Shown: positions 35,053 to 47,400 of the stretch, piece by piece
Position numbering within the stretch: position 1 is the first letter of the stretch
Layout of the letters: each line of letters begins with the position of its first letter
Assembly: GCA_013420905.1 (NCBI GenBank)
Contig: JAAXNY010000006.1
Location: 2,852,001-2,916,000, forward strand
Direction of reading: 5' to 3'
DNA length: 64,000 nucleotides
DNA from: Collybia mongolica
Taxonomy: Eukaryota; Basidiomycota; Agaricomycetes; Agaricales; Clitocybaceae
Program-made: the position numbers and the translations under genes
The notes under the pieces: generated by a model
The model's input: the letters and a program-made list of their open reading frames with translations, nothing else
Database searches by the model: none
What the model was told of the DNA's origin: nothing

Positions 35053-37353
35053 CTACACAGCAGAGGGTTCGTTTTTTTCGGGATCGTTTTGCGTTGGTGC
35101 ATACTTTGATTTTTTGCGTATTGTGGGACCATATCTGAAAGGGATGCTCAGTAATGCTCGATGAAAGAAAGGTGCAATTGACTTTTCAAGCACAAATGGT
35201 ATTGGTACCATTGCAAGAGCTGTAAACCCAACTATTGATGATGCCCATTGAGGCCCCAGTTTGTCATACATTTCTGTCGTAAAAAGCTGGCCGTGATCAT
35301 TCATTAGCCGGGTAATCAGTGGAGAAAATTTGAAGAGGTTACCGGGAAGGCAGCACCACAGAGACTCCGCATAACAGTGTTGGAGGCCAGGGCAGATGCC
35401 GCAACAGAAAGGTATGCATCGATGATATAATTGAACAAACTGAGCTGGATGAGAAAATCAGTCGGATATAGATCGAGTCTTAGCCCGGGAACGTACAAAT
35501 ATCCAACTAATAGAGAACCCCATGAGAAGCCCGGCAGACATCGGTGCCCAGAAGGATATATTTGGATACGAGGTCCACCTTGAGTCATGTGCTGGGTACA
35601 TTTGATGCAAATAAAAAGACGTCTCACTCACGCGAACCAAAAAAAAGAGACCACCAGGAGAGGGCCAGCAATGAGTGTCATTTCCAAGCGAAATTCGGGC
35701 GGAACCGGATGTGGGGCACATCTGGCAACTTCTCGCTCATACCTTGGATTGTATACCAGAATATACTAAATAGCTTGTTTCAAGGAGCTCAAGCACATGC
35801 ATCAATAATATCAACGTACCACTATGACAGAAACTGCACCGCCAATAGGGATAGGCAGGAACATAAGACCAGACGTTCCGGGGCCAAAGTGATGACCACG
35901 GGTGAAAACCGCGGGGTACGCCTGGAAAAGAAGATAGACGCATCCGTAGACGAACTGTTATATCCGGCGTCAAGCGTCACGCTAAATTTGAAAGCAAATG
36001 GCAGAACGAAACATACACTGATGTAGAGTGTCAGTGCTATAAGCATCGGCTCTGAAAACATGATCACAAATGGGCGTGCAAGAACATCCTCTACTCGTTG
36101 CATCGGACTCGAGATGTTCTTTTCCATTGTGGCATAAAACCGGTTATCTCCACTTTCCTTTCGCTTCTTCTTAGCTTTCTCGACAAGGAGAATGGGGCTT
36201 GAAACAAGATTTATGGTCATATTAAACAAGCCACAATCTTAGATCTCACCTGTACGTTTCTGGGATCGTGAATAGGATCAAGAAAAAGCAAAGCCCCGCC
36301 TAATTTTTCCTATCTGAATGATAAATTCAAGGATTTGAAGGTTTAAACATACAAATATAGCCAATGTCCAGAATACCCATCGCCAAGATGTAGTTTCACC
36401 TATGAATCCTGCAGCAGTCGGCCCCAGAGCCGGTCCTGCAAACGGGGCGACAGTGAATATGGCAAGGGCTTTCCCTCGGGTTCCCGCATCCCATATATCG
36501 GATATAAGGGCACTATGAGAAAGATATCAGAGACTATTGATATCAATAACTGGTATGTAATTCTCACCCAGAATTCGTCAAGGGTGCGGCCGCGAAAACA
36601 CCGCCGAGAAAACGAAAGACGAGCATAGACGCAGTATTTGGGGCCAGAGCCGCGCCAACTTGAAACGCCTGCTAAACTATCAACCATTTATGAGGGGACA
36701 CGGGGAAAGGCATCGCACTGTGTAAACAACAAAGCCGAGCAAAAAAATGGGCCTTCGTCCGTATTGCTCAGATAATGGCCCCCAGAGGAGGGGACTTTTG
36801 GACATATAAGCTATGTTTTCAAGATACCAGTTTTGAAAGGTACAGACCCGACACAATACCCAGCTACAAATAGCGACAGGGTAAGCACACCAAGTTTCTG
36901 TGACATGCCAAATTCTGACATCAATTGAGAAACAATTCCGGCAGCTGATCGCTCTGAATAAGACAACTGCAGTGATGTCAAAATTGTATGCAGTACATAC
37001 GTGCTGAGCTGGCAAATGTCCTGGAATACAAAAGCGTCAAGGCAGTGAAATGATATAGAAAAATGCGAGCGCACGCATTAAGAACTAATAAACCACTTGC
37101 TAACGTCAAGTACCATCTGCGAAGGCTTGACCAATTCTAAATGAGCAGGAGTGGTGATGAGGGTAGTAGTTCAGGGATGAATGACAGGACCCACTTTTGG
37201 GTTGGCAGGGTCGGCGTCATCGAAAACTACAAGGAAGGGGTCATCGTCGTCTTCAGTTGGGTTTGGGTCGTGGAGAGGTTGTGGGGTGCCGACATTGCAA
37301 TCTAGAGTAGTTGAGGAGCGGGAGGATCGACATTCATGGTTGGACCTGGACAT
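35053..37353 (-). CDS. MFS transporter, DHA1 drug/polyamine antiporter type
   Basis: A many-exon gene on the minus strand with about 12 membrane segments. The start at 37351-37353 gives a hydrophilic N-terminus ending in [17 protein letters not shown], typical of fungal DHA1 polyamine/multidrug exporters. Next are [20 protein letters not shown] and [10 protein letters not shown], then motif [21 protein letters not shown] (about 36720-36800). [20 protein letters not shown] and AAPLTNSG follow, then [20 protein letters not shown] and [11 protein letters not shown] (about 36370-36480). The cytosolic loop reads [20 protein letters not shown], followed by the second half ([20 protein letters not shown]). 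The C-terminus is [20 protein letters not shown]. It should sit in the plasma membrane and export small molecules by proton antiport. The substrate is unknown. It shares a divergent promoter with the WD40 gene. Confidence 0.85.
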
Positions 37354-37629
37354 TCGATTGACGTCGGCTAGTAGTAACGAAAGGGCTACTAGTGGGGAAA
37401 AGAGGAAATCGAATAGAGGATAAAGAGGAAATGACCATTATACTTATTGGTTCCGGCAGTAGGTGTATCCATTACCGTGTAAAGATATGAGAACATATCC
37501 GACATTCAACGGACTTGCAACGGTCCGTCCGCGGAAATATGTTTGTTTTATTTTATTCAGGGACCATTATGACGTAAACATAAATATCAAATCATCAGAA
37601 CTTTATTTTACACTTCTACTTTATATATC
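37354..37629. promoter_or_regulatory. Divergent promoter between MFS transporter and Wdr8 gene
   Basis: Only 276 bp separate the two divergent start codons, so the genes must share promoter space. An AT-rich stretch lies at about 37540-37625. No specific site can be assigned. Confidence 0.45.
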
Positions 37630-39616
37630 ATGGATTTTACAGAAATTTATAAACAATCAACATCGCTCGTCGTCTTCAGCCCTGGCGCACACTTCATCCT
37701 TACTGCCATTCAACAGAGACTCATCGTAAGGCGCTCTGACTCTTTTCAGATCTCTAGAACCTGGCTTCTCGACACATCCCCTTCTCCCACTCATGCAGCC
37801 CTCACAACTTCATCCAAGTCCAGAATAAACCCGTCCAATACTAATCACCCTTCCGATCCACCAATATCTCATGTAGGTTGGTCCTGCGACTCGGAATACA
37901 TTCTTGCTGCCTGCGCAAAACGTGGTGTGGTCCACCTCCTGAAGCTCCAAGACGAGGAATGGAGTGGACGCATTGACTCGGGTGCCGAAGGTCATCATCA
38001 TTTCTTTCTTTGTCACTTTCTCTCACACTGACTTTTTTTAGGCCTTGTCAAGGCAGAGTGGGCCCCCGATGGGCGGTCCGTGCTGTGTTTCTCAGAGTGG
38101 AGTGTGAGTGTCTGGCCCAACCCTCCTGTATCGCCGACTGAAAATATTTATGTTAGTTGCGTGTAACCATATGGTCTTTGATAACGGGAGCGGCTACGTA
38201 CATACAATTTCCTCTTCATCCAGATAGAGGTTCATATAAACAACTTCTTTCTATCGACATGCTATTGATATCTAGGGCCAGGCTACACTTTCCGCCCTGA
38301 TGGTCGATATTTCCTCCTGGCAGAGCGACATAAATCAAAAGACACACTGGGAATCTATGATACTGCAGATTCCTACAAAATGGTTCGGGTACGTTTTAAT
38401 TCTGGTGCGCACAAATCAGTTCTTTGCCTCAATTCAAGTACAGCACTTTCCATTACCAACATCCACATTATCTTCTATAGCCTTGTCTCCCTCCGGAAAC
38501 CACTTGGCAGTATGGGAGGGCCTTTTAGAGGTAGGTCATTGTTCTTGCCAATACCGATATTCGACTCGATTTCAAATTGCAGTACAAACTTTACGTGTTA
38601 TCTTTTACCGGCAATACAATCGCCTCCTTTGTGCCCGATCCAGATCCTGCATTTGGAATTCGGAACGTTGCTTGGCATCCAAGTGGTATGTTCCTTGCGG
38701 TCGGAGGATGGGATGACAAGGTGCTTTGACACATCTCTCCTATACTTTTCATCTCACAAATGTAATAGGTATATATTTTAGATTGCTTGACTTGGCAACC
38801 TGCGAGCACTCTTGAACTTTCAGCCAAAGTTCCTCATGGTGTTGTATGTAATCATGGACCCCTATTCATACTTGTTGATGATAATCGCTAACGTCTGTCA
38901 GGCATTTTGGCGTGAACCATCCAACTGGCTTGCATCAACGCAGGGCCGCGGATTCCTGTCTTGTCAGCACCCATAACACACTGTCCTGCATCTTCTGATC
39001 GTCCGCATTTAGACGAGCGGCTGCACGGTCTTCAGACCATTACTTTGAACCGCGCCGATCAAACAAAACCAAATCCCAGGAGTGGAGTTGTACAGTTGGA
39101 GTGGAATATCACCGGAAGTCTTCTGCTCATCCGTTTCGGTTAGTACTATCCTCGCTTCAAGATCATGGATTGATGATTCATATTTTCGATTGCTAGAGAG
39201 CATACCCACCGCAGTCCACATATACGACTTCCCTACATCTCAAACCTTTACACCCAAGCTAAGGACCGTTCTGACCCACTCTCAACCTGTTCTACATGCG
39301 CGGTGGAACCCGATTCGCAAAGGCAGCCTCGCGCTATGTTGTGGGACCCAAAGTGTCTATATATGGAGCGATGAATGGCTAGGCGAAGGCGGAGATGAAG
39401 AAGAGATGGCAGAATGTATTGGGGTGCCAGCCAGTGCGTCATTCGATAATCATTGATCTAACGATAGACCTGAAGTCTACAGAGAAATTCGAGGCGAGGG
39501 ATCTACGATGGGCTCCAGACGGCAAGGGATTTATATTGCTCGATAAAGATCAATTTTGTTGTGGATTTGAAGTGCAAGACGGGGACCAAGAGGCAGTCGA
39601 GTCAGCGGTTCCATAG
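37630..39616 (+). CDS. wdr8: WD40 protein Wdr8/WRAP73
   Basis: A multi-exon gene. The ATG at 37630 gives MDFTEIYKQSTSLVVFSPGA and HFILTAIQQRLIVRRSDSFQ. Successive exons read HVGWSCDSEYILAACAKRGV, AEWAPDGRSVLCFSEWS, YTFRPDGRYFLLAERHKSKD, SSIALSPSGNHLAVWEGLLE, NVAWHPSGMFLAVGGWDDKV and VLHARWNPIRKGSLALCCGT with SVYIWSDEW. The last is DLRWAPDGKGFILLDKDQFC, to the TAG at 39614-39616. The W-x-P-x-G spacing and the order of blades match Wdr8/WRAP73, a beta-propeller that in fission yeast anchors the minus-end motor complex (Msd1-Wdr8-Pkl1) at the spindle pole body. Introns are about 50-60 nt. Family assignment is strong; exon borders are approximate. Confidence 0.85.
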
Positions 39617-39996
39617 TTCCGCGCATGGACCGTTTCAATGATCGCAGGGCAATACGTCGTGTAGATAGCTGTCGACATCTCACGTCATAAAACCATATCA
39701 CTCATATCACCGTTCAATCTGCGCATGGTCTGTAAGTGTGCTATGTATAGTGAGTGGTTCATAGTAGATTACCGGTAAGTACGCCGACTGGCGCCGCCGA
39801 TCAATTTATTCAACGTCGCATTAGTATTTTAGTCAGATGTGAACCCAGGTCTCGAGTGCATGTTCATGACCGTGACCTCCTCATGAGCCAACTAGACCCT
39901 TCACCATATATTCAAGCCTGAGCCTCGTTGCGTGCTCTCTAGTATATCAAGTCCATCCTTCTGCGACGGTACCATTCAGCTTGAATACGACTTCTG
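39617..39996. other. Intergenic region, Wdr8 to hydrolase
   Basis: About 380 bp between two rightward genes. No coding signal or repeat seen. Confidence 0.4.
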
Positions 39997-41375
39997 ATGG
40001 ACCCTACCCGCTTCAAAACCGTGACGACCTCAAGAGGGCTTCATTATCACTACTACCACACACCTGCTGAGGATCTTTCTTTACCAATACTCCTGTTTCT
40101 ACATGGATTCCCAGCGACATCACGGATTTGGTGGCGCCAAGTCGAATTCTTCCGCACTCATGGGTTCCGTCTTCTCGTCCCCGACCAACTAGGATTTGGT
40201 GGAAGCTCAAAGCCAACGGATCCTGAAGCATACAAGCCAAGTTTGATATGCAGGGATATCGTCGATATTATGGACGCTGAAGGCATCGACAAAGCCGTAG
40301 CGATTGGACATGGCTTGTTCGTTTTTCTCGTCGGACTGTCGAATTAGGAATGACAATAAAAATCTACGCACACAGTGGTTCAAATGTTGTATCGCGTCTG
40401 GCCAACCTTCATAGGTCTCGGTTTCTAGGCTATGCTTTCCTTGCTGTCCCATACACTCCACCATCGCCGATTACAGACATGCAACAAACAGTAATCTCAG
40501 TGAGACCCCTCTTCCAAAGATGTGTTTATAAAGGATTGACGTGCTTTTTAAACAGACTCGAAGAGGATGCGGTTATGAAGTTTGTGGACACACGCTCTTT
40601 TTCGCAGAAAGTCATTCTGCGAAGATTATTGATTCCCATGTATGTGTTTCCTCCCTTGCGAGCTACTTTAGATTAACTTCCTCTCTAGATGGAATCTTTT
40701 TATGGCGCTATGTTCCCTGACGACCCAAAGATGTGGGTTTCGCATGTAGCACCGACTGGTGCCCTGCAGGCATGGCTAGAAGGAGACAAGAAAACACCTC
40801 CACTTGCCTGTCTTACAGAAAGTGTACGAGAATTATCCTTGAGACCCTTGACTAATTTTCACCTATGCCTTTTCAGGACAAGGAATTGTGGCGCGATGCT
40901 TTCACCGCCGGTGGTTTTGAAGCACCGCTGGCGTGGCACAAGGTGGGCGTCGTTGAAGGATCGTCCACGAGCCTGCATAAAGTTCCTGATCGAAATTTAT
41001 TTTTCCCCAGGCCTTTGTCTCAGGCATCAACTCCTTGGATGACAAGTGTGAGTTACATTTTACGCCAACAAGTCCTCCGCGTAAACCCGGATAGAGAAAC
41101 GCATCTGACCTCCTAGCTCTTCATTCTCTCTTATCCATTTGCGCAACTATAAAGCTATTCCATTGGAAAACTACACTGTAGGGCAACCTGTTTTCTTCGG
41201 GGCGGCTCGGTTCGACTACATCTCACACGCGGTCCTCGGAATAGCTGCAACAAACCGTCACTGCAAAGACGCCTCTCTACGGGAATTTAATGCTGGGCAT
41301 TGGCTTATATTGTCAAACCACACAGACGTGAACAGGACTTTATTGTCTTGGTTCATGGATATTGTAGTGCAATGA
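39997..41375 (+). CDS. Alpha/beta hydrolase, epoxide hydrolase/haloalkane dehalogenase-like, nucleophile apparently lost
   Basis: A multi-exon gene. The ATG at 39997 gives MDPTRFKTVTTSRGLHYHYY, then LFLHGFPATSRIWWRQVEFF (oxyanion HGFP motif) and LVPDQLGFGGSSKPTDPEAY. The nucleophile elbow, normally GHDWG, reads GHGFG when spliced with the donor near 40315 and the acceptor at about 40374, continuing SNVVSRLANLHRSRF. A cap region follows (GHTLFFAESHSAKII, ESFYGAMFPDDPKMWVSHVA, ALQAWLEGDKKTPP). The late acid and histidine are present in FFGAARFDYI and FNAGHWLILSNHTDVNRTLL. Without aspartate at the elbow the usual ester-intermediate chemistry would fail, so it may be inactive or have another role. 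The substrate is unknown. Confidence 0.78.
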
Positions 41376-41802
41376 GTGTATGGTAAAGACAGTGCCCAGC
41401 ACCGGTGACCCTGTCGAGCATATGTGATGGATTTCGTTACGTTCTGGTGACATGGTCATAATAGTGTATATTATTCCAAATCCTTAACCCGTACTCATCC
41501 AGTTCATCCTTTATCCACCTGTGACTCCCAACTAGGGCTGCACCCTGTATCCATCCCGCCGAAGCGCACTCCATTGACAGAACGGTATACGGTACGGGTA
41601 TCCGCCGTCCGATCATTGACGACTCGATATGGGTATAGGTCCACTTGAATTTAAGAATGCGCCTCGTTGATGCATTTGCATAACAGACTGGAGTGATGAT
41701 GCATTTACCTCCTCAGATAACGGACGAAGGGTTGTAGCATCAACACCTCTACTTTGTGTGCTGGGATCACACCTTCTTCCCATTGGGGATGGATGCTTGA
41801 AG
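41376..41802. other. Intergenic region right of the hydrolase
   Basis: About 430 bp; no gene or repeat recognised. Confidence 0.4.
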
Positions 41803-42919
41803 TGTTGAGTTTAGACTCAATACTGTGACTAACTCTCTTTGTGCTAACCTACAACCACCATGCCACACTTTGTCCCTTTGTCTCTACATCCTCTCATCAT
41901 ACTTCCTTTACCTCTTACTCACATATATATATACCCACTCTTACTATATGGACACCCTCAGTTGCTTATACAGAGACTGAGGGTGAGTTACTTATATTTA
42001 ACATTCCTTTGAATCTCTGATACTTATCATACCTTACTATATACTTACTCTGTTACATCATAGGTATGATATAATAGAAGTTTCTTACATAGAGACTGAG
42101 GATACTTACTCTGCTACATCATAGACTCTATCTAGGTTAGAATTCAACAGATATGGGCCACTGTCACTTACTATAGTGATGATCATTGAATCTCTGATCA
42201 AATCCCCAGGCTATGCCACCCTGGAACATATGCACCTGACTAAACTACTGCATCTAATTGGTGCATCATGATATCTTTAAAGCATCTACATCTCACACTC
42301 ATCTCTCAAAGCCTTGCCTTCCCTACCCATCACCCAAATCACCATGTCCTCCACTACACCCATCCCAACCAATGCCACTAACCCCAGCATCACATCAATT
42401 CCATACCAACCTATGTACACAGGGGAAAAGCTTAACAAAACTCTTGGAAACTACATTACATGGGCTCCAGAGCTTGAGAGCTTCATAATCCTATCAGGAC
42501 TCTATGACTACATCTTTGAACTGGCTCCCATCCCCTTGCAACCAATGAACCTAAAGCTTACAAAAACTGGAAGGACAATGATTGTCTTGCCTTTACTTTA
42601 ATATACAGCACTACTTCCAAAATGGAACAAGGCCTCCTGAAATGAGCAGAGGAAGCAAAAGCATGCTGGGAGAGTCTAAAGGCATGACATGAGAAGCAGG
42701 GGCCTGTCTGGCAACCATTTGGTTGTATTGATAAATGGGCAATTCAAGGGCTCCAATTCACTAGTAACTAATTGTGTCTATGAGGTATATATCAGGAATG
42801 GATGAGCCAAGACAGCCTGCTATCATAAAAGAAGTGACAAATACTATAATGATCAGTAAGTGGTAGTAGCAAAAGCTGTAGGGTATAGGGTATGTATGAA
42901 ATGTCTTAGAAGCCCAGGC
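41803..42919 (+). pseudogene. Copia relic: possible 5' LTR and gag fragment
   Basis: A Copia-type gag begins at the ATG at 42344: MSSTTPIPTNATNPSITSIP, LNKTLGNYITWAPELESFII, LSGLYDYIFELAPIPLQP. After a frame change come NDCLAFTLIYSTTSKMEQGL and AEEAKACWESLKA. Later sequence is full of stops. Upstream, 41803-42060 starts TGTTGAG and is AT-rich with TATA-like words (41925-41935), possibly the element's 5' LTR. The words ACTTACTCTG(T/C)TACATCATAG recur near 42044 and 42106. A Gypsy element interrupts the relic at 42919. Confidence 0.65.
42915..42919. repeat. Gypsy target-site duplication, left copy
   Basis: CAGGC, repeated at 49864-49868 on the other side of the Gypsy LTRs. Confidence 0.88.
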
Positions 42920-43393
42920 TGTTATGGCTGTTTAGGCCTTATCCTCTAGATCAATCCAATGTATTGTTTGTTTGTTCTAGATCATTGACTTCTATAAGTC
43001 CAACGTCTGATGACTCCCTCAATAGGGCTAGAGTCAAATTGTCTGATCAAAGATGCACTACTCCCTTTGTAAGGTAAGTAGGATCAAGTTTGCATCAAAG
43101 AGTCAAGTAGATGAATAAGGTGTATTCAGCTAGGTCAAGCTAAAGAACTAGCTATGCTAAAATATCCCTATATATATGTAAAGGTTCAATAAGCATGGTT
43201 TATGCTATTTGTTGTAGATAAAGAGAATGAGTAAGCTTTAATGAGAATGAGTAAGTGTAATATAAAAGATGAGTAAGCATGAGAAAAGGAATGCATATAT
43301 GGGTCTTGAGAGATAAGAGTCAATAAGCATCTGGTAATCAGTAATGTGTAAGAAAAAGAAGTAATGGGGCACGTGAATAGAGTATTTGTAACA
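42920..43393 (-). repeat. Gypsy 3' LTR
   Basis: 474 bp, TGTTAC...TAACA on the coding strand; nearly identical to 49390-49863. Confidence 0.95.
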
Positions 43394-43426
43394 TTACCCC
43401 CTCTCTATCTCTAAAGCGTCCCAGCT

Positions 43427-44440
43427 TTAGAAATCAATTGGTTCCCCCATCATGTTCGCAATGGCTTCTGGGTAATCGAAAGGATCATCAATCCCATCAT
43501 CTACCTCTTCTTGTTTGTCTCCGTTTCATCGCCAGTTCTGATAGTACCCTACTGTTCTAGTTGTGGGTTTCTCAGGGCATTGTTCACGACGATGTCCTGG
43601 AGCTGGTTGAAAACATATTGGACAGTAATGTTTTTCGCAATTTATTAATGAATGTCCAAAATTGAGGCATCAGGAGCATAATACGTTTTTGTAGATGATT
43701 TCTCGTTCTATTTGAGTGAGGTCAATAGGTTTTTCTTGACTTCCAACATGATTGAGAGGATTCATCATATATTTGATGGGTTTAAGTGCTTTCTTCTTTT
43801 TGATGACTGATTTGGTGCCTTTTCGACCTGCTAAGTATTTAAATACTTCTTTGTTCAGAACCATATCTGCTGGATCAGGTGTGGAATGTTGCGATGGTGA
43901 AGGGGATGATTCGCGAAAGGGCGGGATTGGAAGAGGTTCAGGTTGATAAATAGGGGAATTTGGGGTTGAAGGTGTTGGCGTATTGGGAGGAGATGTTTGT
44001 ATTTCTTTGTCAACCGTATGAATTCTTTCAGTTGACTCTGTGGGTGTTGAAGGCGTGGATGTAGGTAATCAAATCCTGTCTTGTAATAATGGAATTAGGT
44101 CTTCTAAGATTTGAAATTCCTGTGTATCCACTAATTCTTCAGTGGTTTGATCTAGAGCTCAACTGATATCTGTGGTTTGGTTATACAACATATCCCTGAT
44201 TTCCAAATACTTTTCAACTAATTTGATAAGTTGATCATATTGTGGATGATTGAATGTCTGGATCATTTGTTCGCGATGTTCTTTGTGCATGAACCACGAT
44301 AAGAACTTTTGACGACATATGATCTTCGTTGCCAATTCGAGGCATTCTTGGGATGCGATATTGACAATGGGAGTGTTGGGAGGGTTGGTGAGAGGAGTAG
44401 CGGTGGTGATGTAGAAGTTGTTAAGGGTAGGGGAAGACAT
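43427..44440 (-). pseudogene. Gypsy ORF3: accessory protein with two zinc-knuckle motifs
   Basis: This frame starts at the ATG at 44438-44440 (MSSPTLNNFYITTATPLTNP), follows the chromodomain by about 50 bp, and ends at the TAA at 43427-43429, about 30 bp before the LTR. One continuous frame of 337 codons is interrupted only by a few TGA codons. In order it encodes a helical, charged region (LATKIICRQKFLSWFMHKEH and YDQLIKLVEKYLEIRD), a serine/proline/threonine-rich linker and a basic stretch (AGRKGTKSVIKKKKALKPIK). Two Cys/His motifs follow near 43560-43680: C-S-x-C-LNFGHSLINC (CX2CX4HX4C) and CPICFQPAPGHRREQC (CX2CX6HX4C). Such an ORF is not part of the standard Gypsy gag-pol. A role in RNA binding or particle assembly is inference. 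Confidence 0.75.
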
Positions 44441-44490
44441 ATTTGTTAGAGGTTTGGAATTTGTTGAGAGCAATGGTAAATGATAATTTG

Positions 44491-47400
44491 TTAGAGGCAA
44501 TGTAGCTTCTGGTAGGATTGGAGTATTGTTTGAGCTCTTTTTAAATGATTTTTGGGTTCCCATGTGTTGTGTGCAGATGAGTAATCTTTCCATTTCATGA
44601 GGTATTGGAAGCCTCGGCCTTGTTGTCGGTGATTAATAATCCCTTCTACTTTGTATTCTTCTTCTTGATTCACAAGATCCAGTGGGGGTTCTAGGAAGTT
44701 GGGTCCATGAGTATCAGTCTCTTTATATGGTGTAAGAAGAGATGCATGAAACATGGGGTGGATCTTCCATTGTGGTGGAAGTTTCAATCTATACGTTACT
44801 GGTCTGAGGACTTCTTGGATTTCAAAGGGTCCTTATCGTTTTGTGCTAGTTTCCTTGAAGGATAGGGGATTCGAAGGTTTGTTCCTTCTAACCAAACGTG
44901 TTCTCCTAGTTTGAATGGAGTGAAACCTCGTGTTGTTCTTTCTGCAACTTTTCTTCTTGCTAAATCATGTGCTGCCATAGCTTCTTCTCGTGCTCTATTG
45001 AGTTCAATCATTTGTTGTTCCACACTCGGAACATTTGTCTTTTGGAATGCTGATGGAATTGCTTGTGGTTCATATCCCATCATTAAGAAGAATGGGGATC
45101 TTTTTGTCGTAGAATGGGTTCTTTGATTGTGTGCAAATTCTGCGATTGGGTTAAGATCTTTCCATATTGCTGGGTTGTTCTGGCAGAACATGCGGAAATA
45201 AATTTCGAGTTCTTGGTTTAATCGTTCCATTTCTCCATCTGTTTGTGGGTGATATGCCGTGCTCATTATGAGTTTGATTCCAAGGAGTTTTCCTCGTTCT
45301 TTAAAGACTTTTGCTGCAAATTGAGGGCCTCAATCAGATAGAAAGGTATCAGGTAATCTGAATCTTTTGTAGACATGTTCCAGATAAAGATTTGCTGTTC
45401 CTAGAGCATCAATCGTTTTGGTACAAGGGATAGAAATTACCCCCTTTGTAAGGCCATGGTCTACCACAACCATGAGGCTGTCTTTTCCATCGTTTTCTGG
45501 AAGATCTGTGACAAAATTGGCTGTGACAAATGAGAAAGGACATGGTTCTCCATTTGTTGCAATTGGTATTAATCCTGGTCTTGTTGGGTGTGTGTTAATT
45601 TTCATTTGTTGACATGTGGCGCAACTGTCAACGTAATTTTTGATAAACACTCCCATTCCTGGCCACCAATATTCTTGACTGATCAATTCTTGTGTTTTAT
45701 ATTGACCTGGGTGTCCTCCTGGTTTTGTGTCGTGATATATTCGCACTATTTCTCTTTGTAGTTTTGTGTCTGGTCCCACATAACATCTGTTCTTGAAAAA
45801 CAGAAGTCCATCTTCGAATTTCCAATCAGACAGGTTTGATTTGATTGGTGGTGTCCCTGTTTCTTTCAATGCTTCGATTGATTTTGCAAATAAATCATCT
45901 TCTTCTACTGATTTCTTCAGGTCATCTTGTAAACCTATATTGATCATTTTGATAAAGATGTCATCTGGTAAAAGAATCTGATCTTCATTGTCTGTATCTT
46001 CTGTGTTGACATAGTCTGATCTTCTTGATAAGGTGTCAGACTGTATCATTTGTATTCCAGGTGTGTGTACGAGTTTGAGATTGAATTGTGATAGGAATAG
46101 ACTCCATCCTGCTTGTCGTCAGTTTAATTTTTGTGCCATTCGGAAATACGTTAAATTTTTGTGATCTGACAGAATTACTGTCGGAAATTGTGATCCTTCA
46201 AGATAGTGTCTCCACGTCTTTAAGGCTTGGATGATGCCTAATAATTCTCTGTTGTAAATTTCATAATTCCTTTCGGTTTCTGTGAATGAATGTGAAATAT
46301 ATCCACATGGGTGCCATTCTCCGTTATTATTTTGTTGTCATAGTACTGCGCCTGTAGCCCATTTTGAAGCATCTGATTCAATGTGAAATGGTTTGGTTTT
46401 ATCTGGCATCATGAGAACGGGTGCTTTTAAAAATTTCTGTTTCAATCCGTCAAATGCTTCTTGGCATTCTTGCGTCCATTTCCATTCGATATCTTTTCTT
46501 GTCAGATTTGTTAATGGTTTGCTGAGTTCTGCGTAGTGTCCAATGAACTTTTGATAGAAGTTTGCAAATCCGAGGAATGATCGGACTTGTTTTACTGTTA
46601 TCGGGGTTGGCCAATCTGCAATTCCTGCCAATTTGGTTGGTTCCATGCCTATCTCGTTTTCTCTGATGACTAATCCCAGATATTCGAGTTCTGTTGCTTC
46701 AAATATGCATTTGTCCAGATTCAGGTATAAATCATTTTCCTTCAGTTTGTCTAAGACCTTCAGGGTTTTTCTTCATAGGTCATCGATATCGTTGGAGAAA
46801 ATAAGGATGTTGTCCATATAGATCAGGATCCATCCTTCATCAATTTCTATCACGTATATGTCATTCATCATGTTTTGAAATGTTGCCAGTGAATTGCATA
46901 ATCCAAAAAACATAACAAGGGGTTCGAATAATCCCCTGTTTGTTTTGAATGCTGCTTTCCATTCATCACCTTCCTTGATCCGGACATTGTTGTATCCCCA
47001 TTGTAAATCTAATTTCGTGAAATATTTTGCTCCTTTTAGTTTGTCGAGGAGTTCCCCTACAAGTGGTAAAGGATATGTGTTCTTTATTGTTCCTTCGTTT
47101 AATCTTCTGTAGTCTTGAGTTGGTTGGAGTTTTGTCGAGTCTTTCTTTGATACAAAGAAAAAGGGTGATGCTTGTGGGGATTTCGATGGTCAGATATATC
47201 CTTTTCATAGATTTTTGTCAATGAATTCATCCAATTTTCCTTGTTCCACTGGACTAATGGGATAGATCTTGCAGTCTTTTGGAATGAAGTCTGGTTTTAG
47301 ATCTATTGCATGGTCCCATGATCGTCGTGTTGGCATTCTTTCCGAATTTGCTTTGTCAAATAATGATGTGTATTTTTGGTAAAATTCTGGTAGCGTCTTC

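Noticed and set aside
35544..36026. 160-codon plus-strand open frame
   Set aside because: Antisense to exons and introns of the DHA1 transporter, whose motifs are clear on the other strand.
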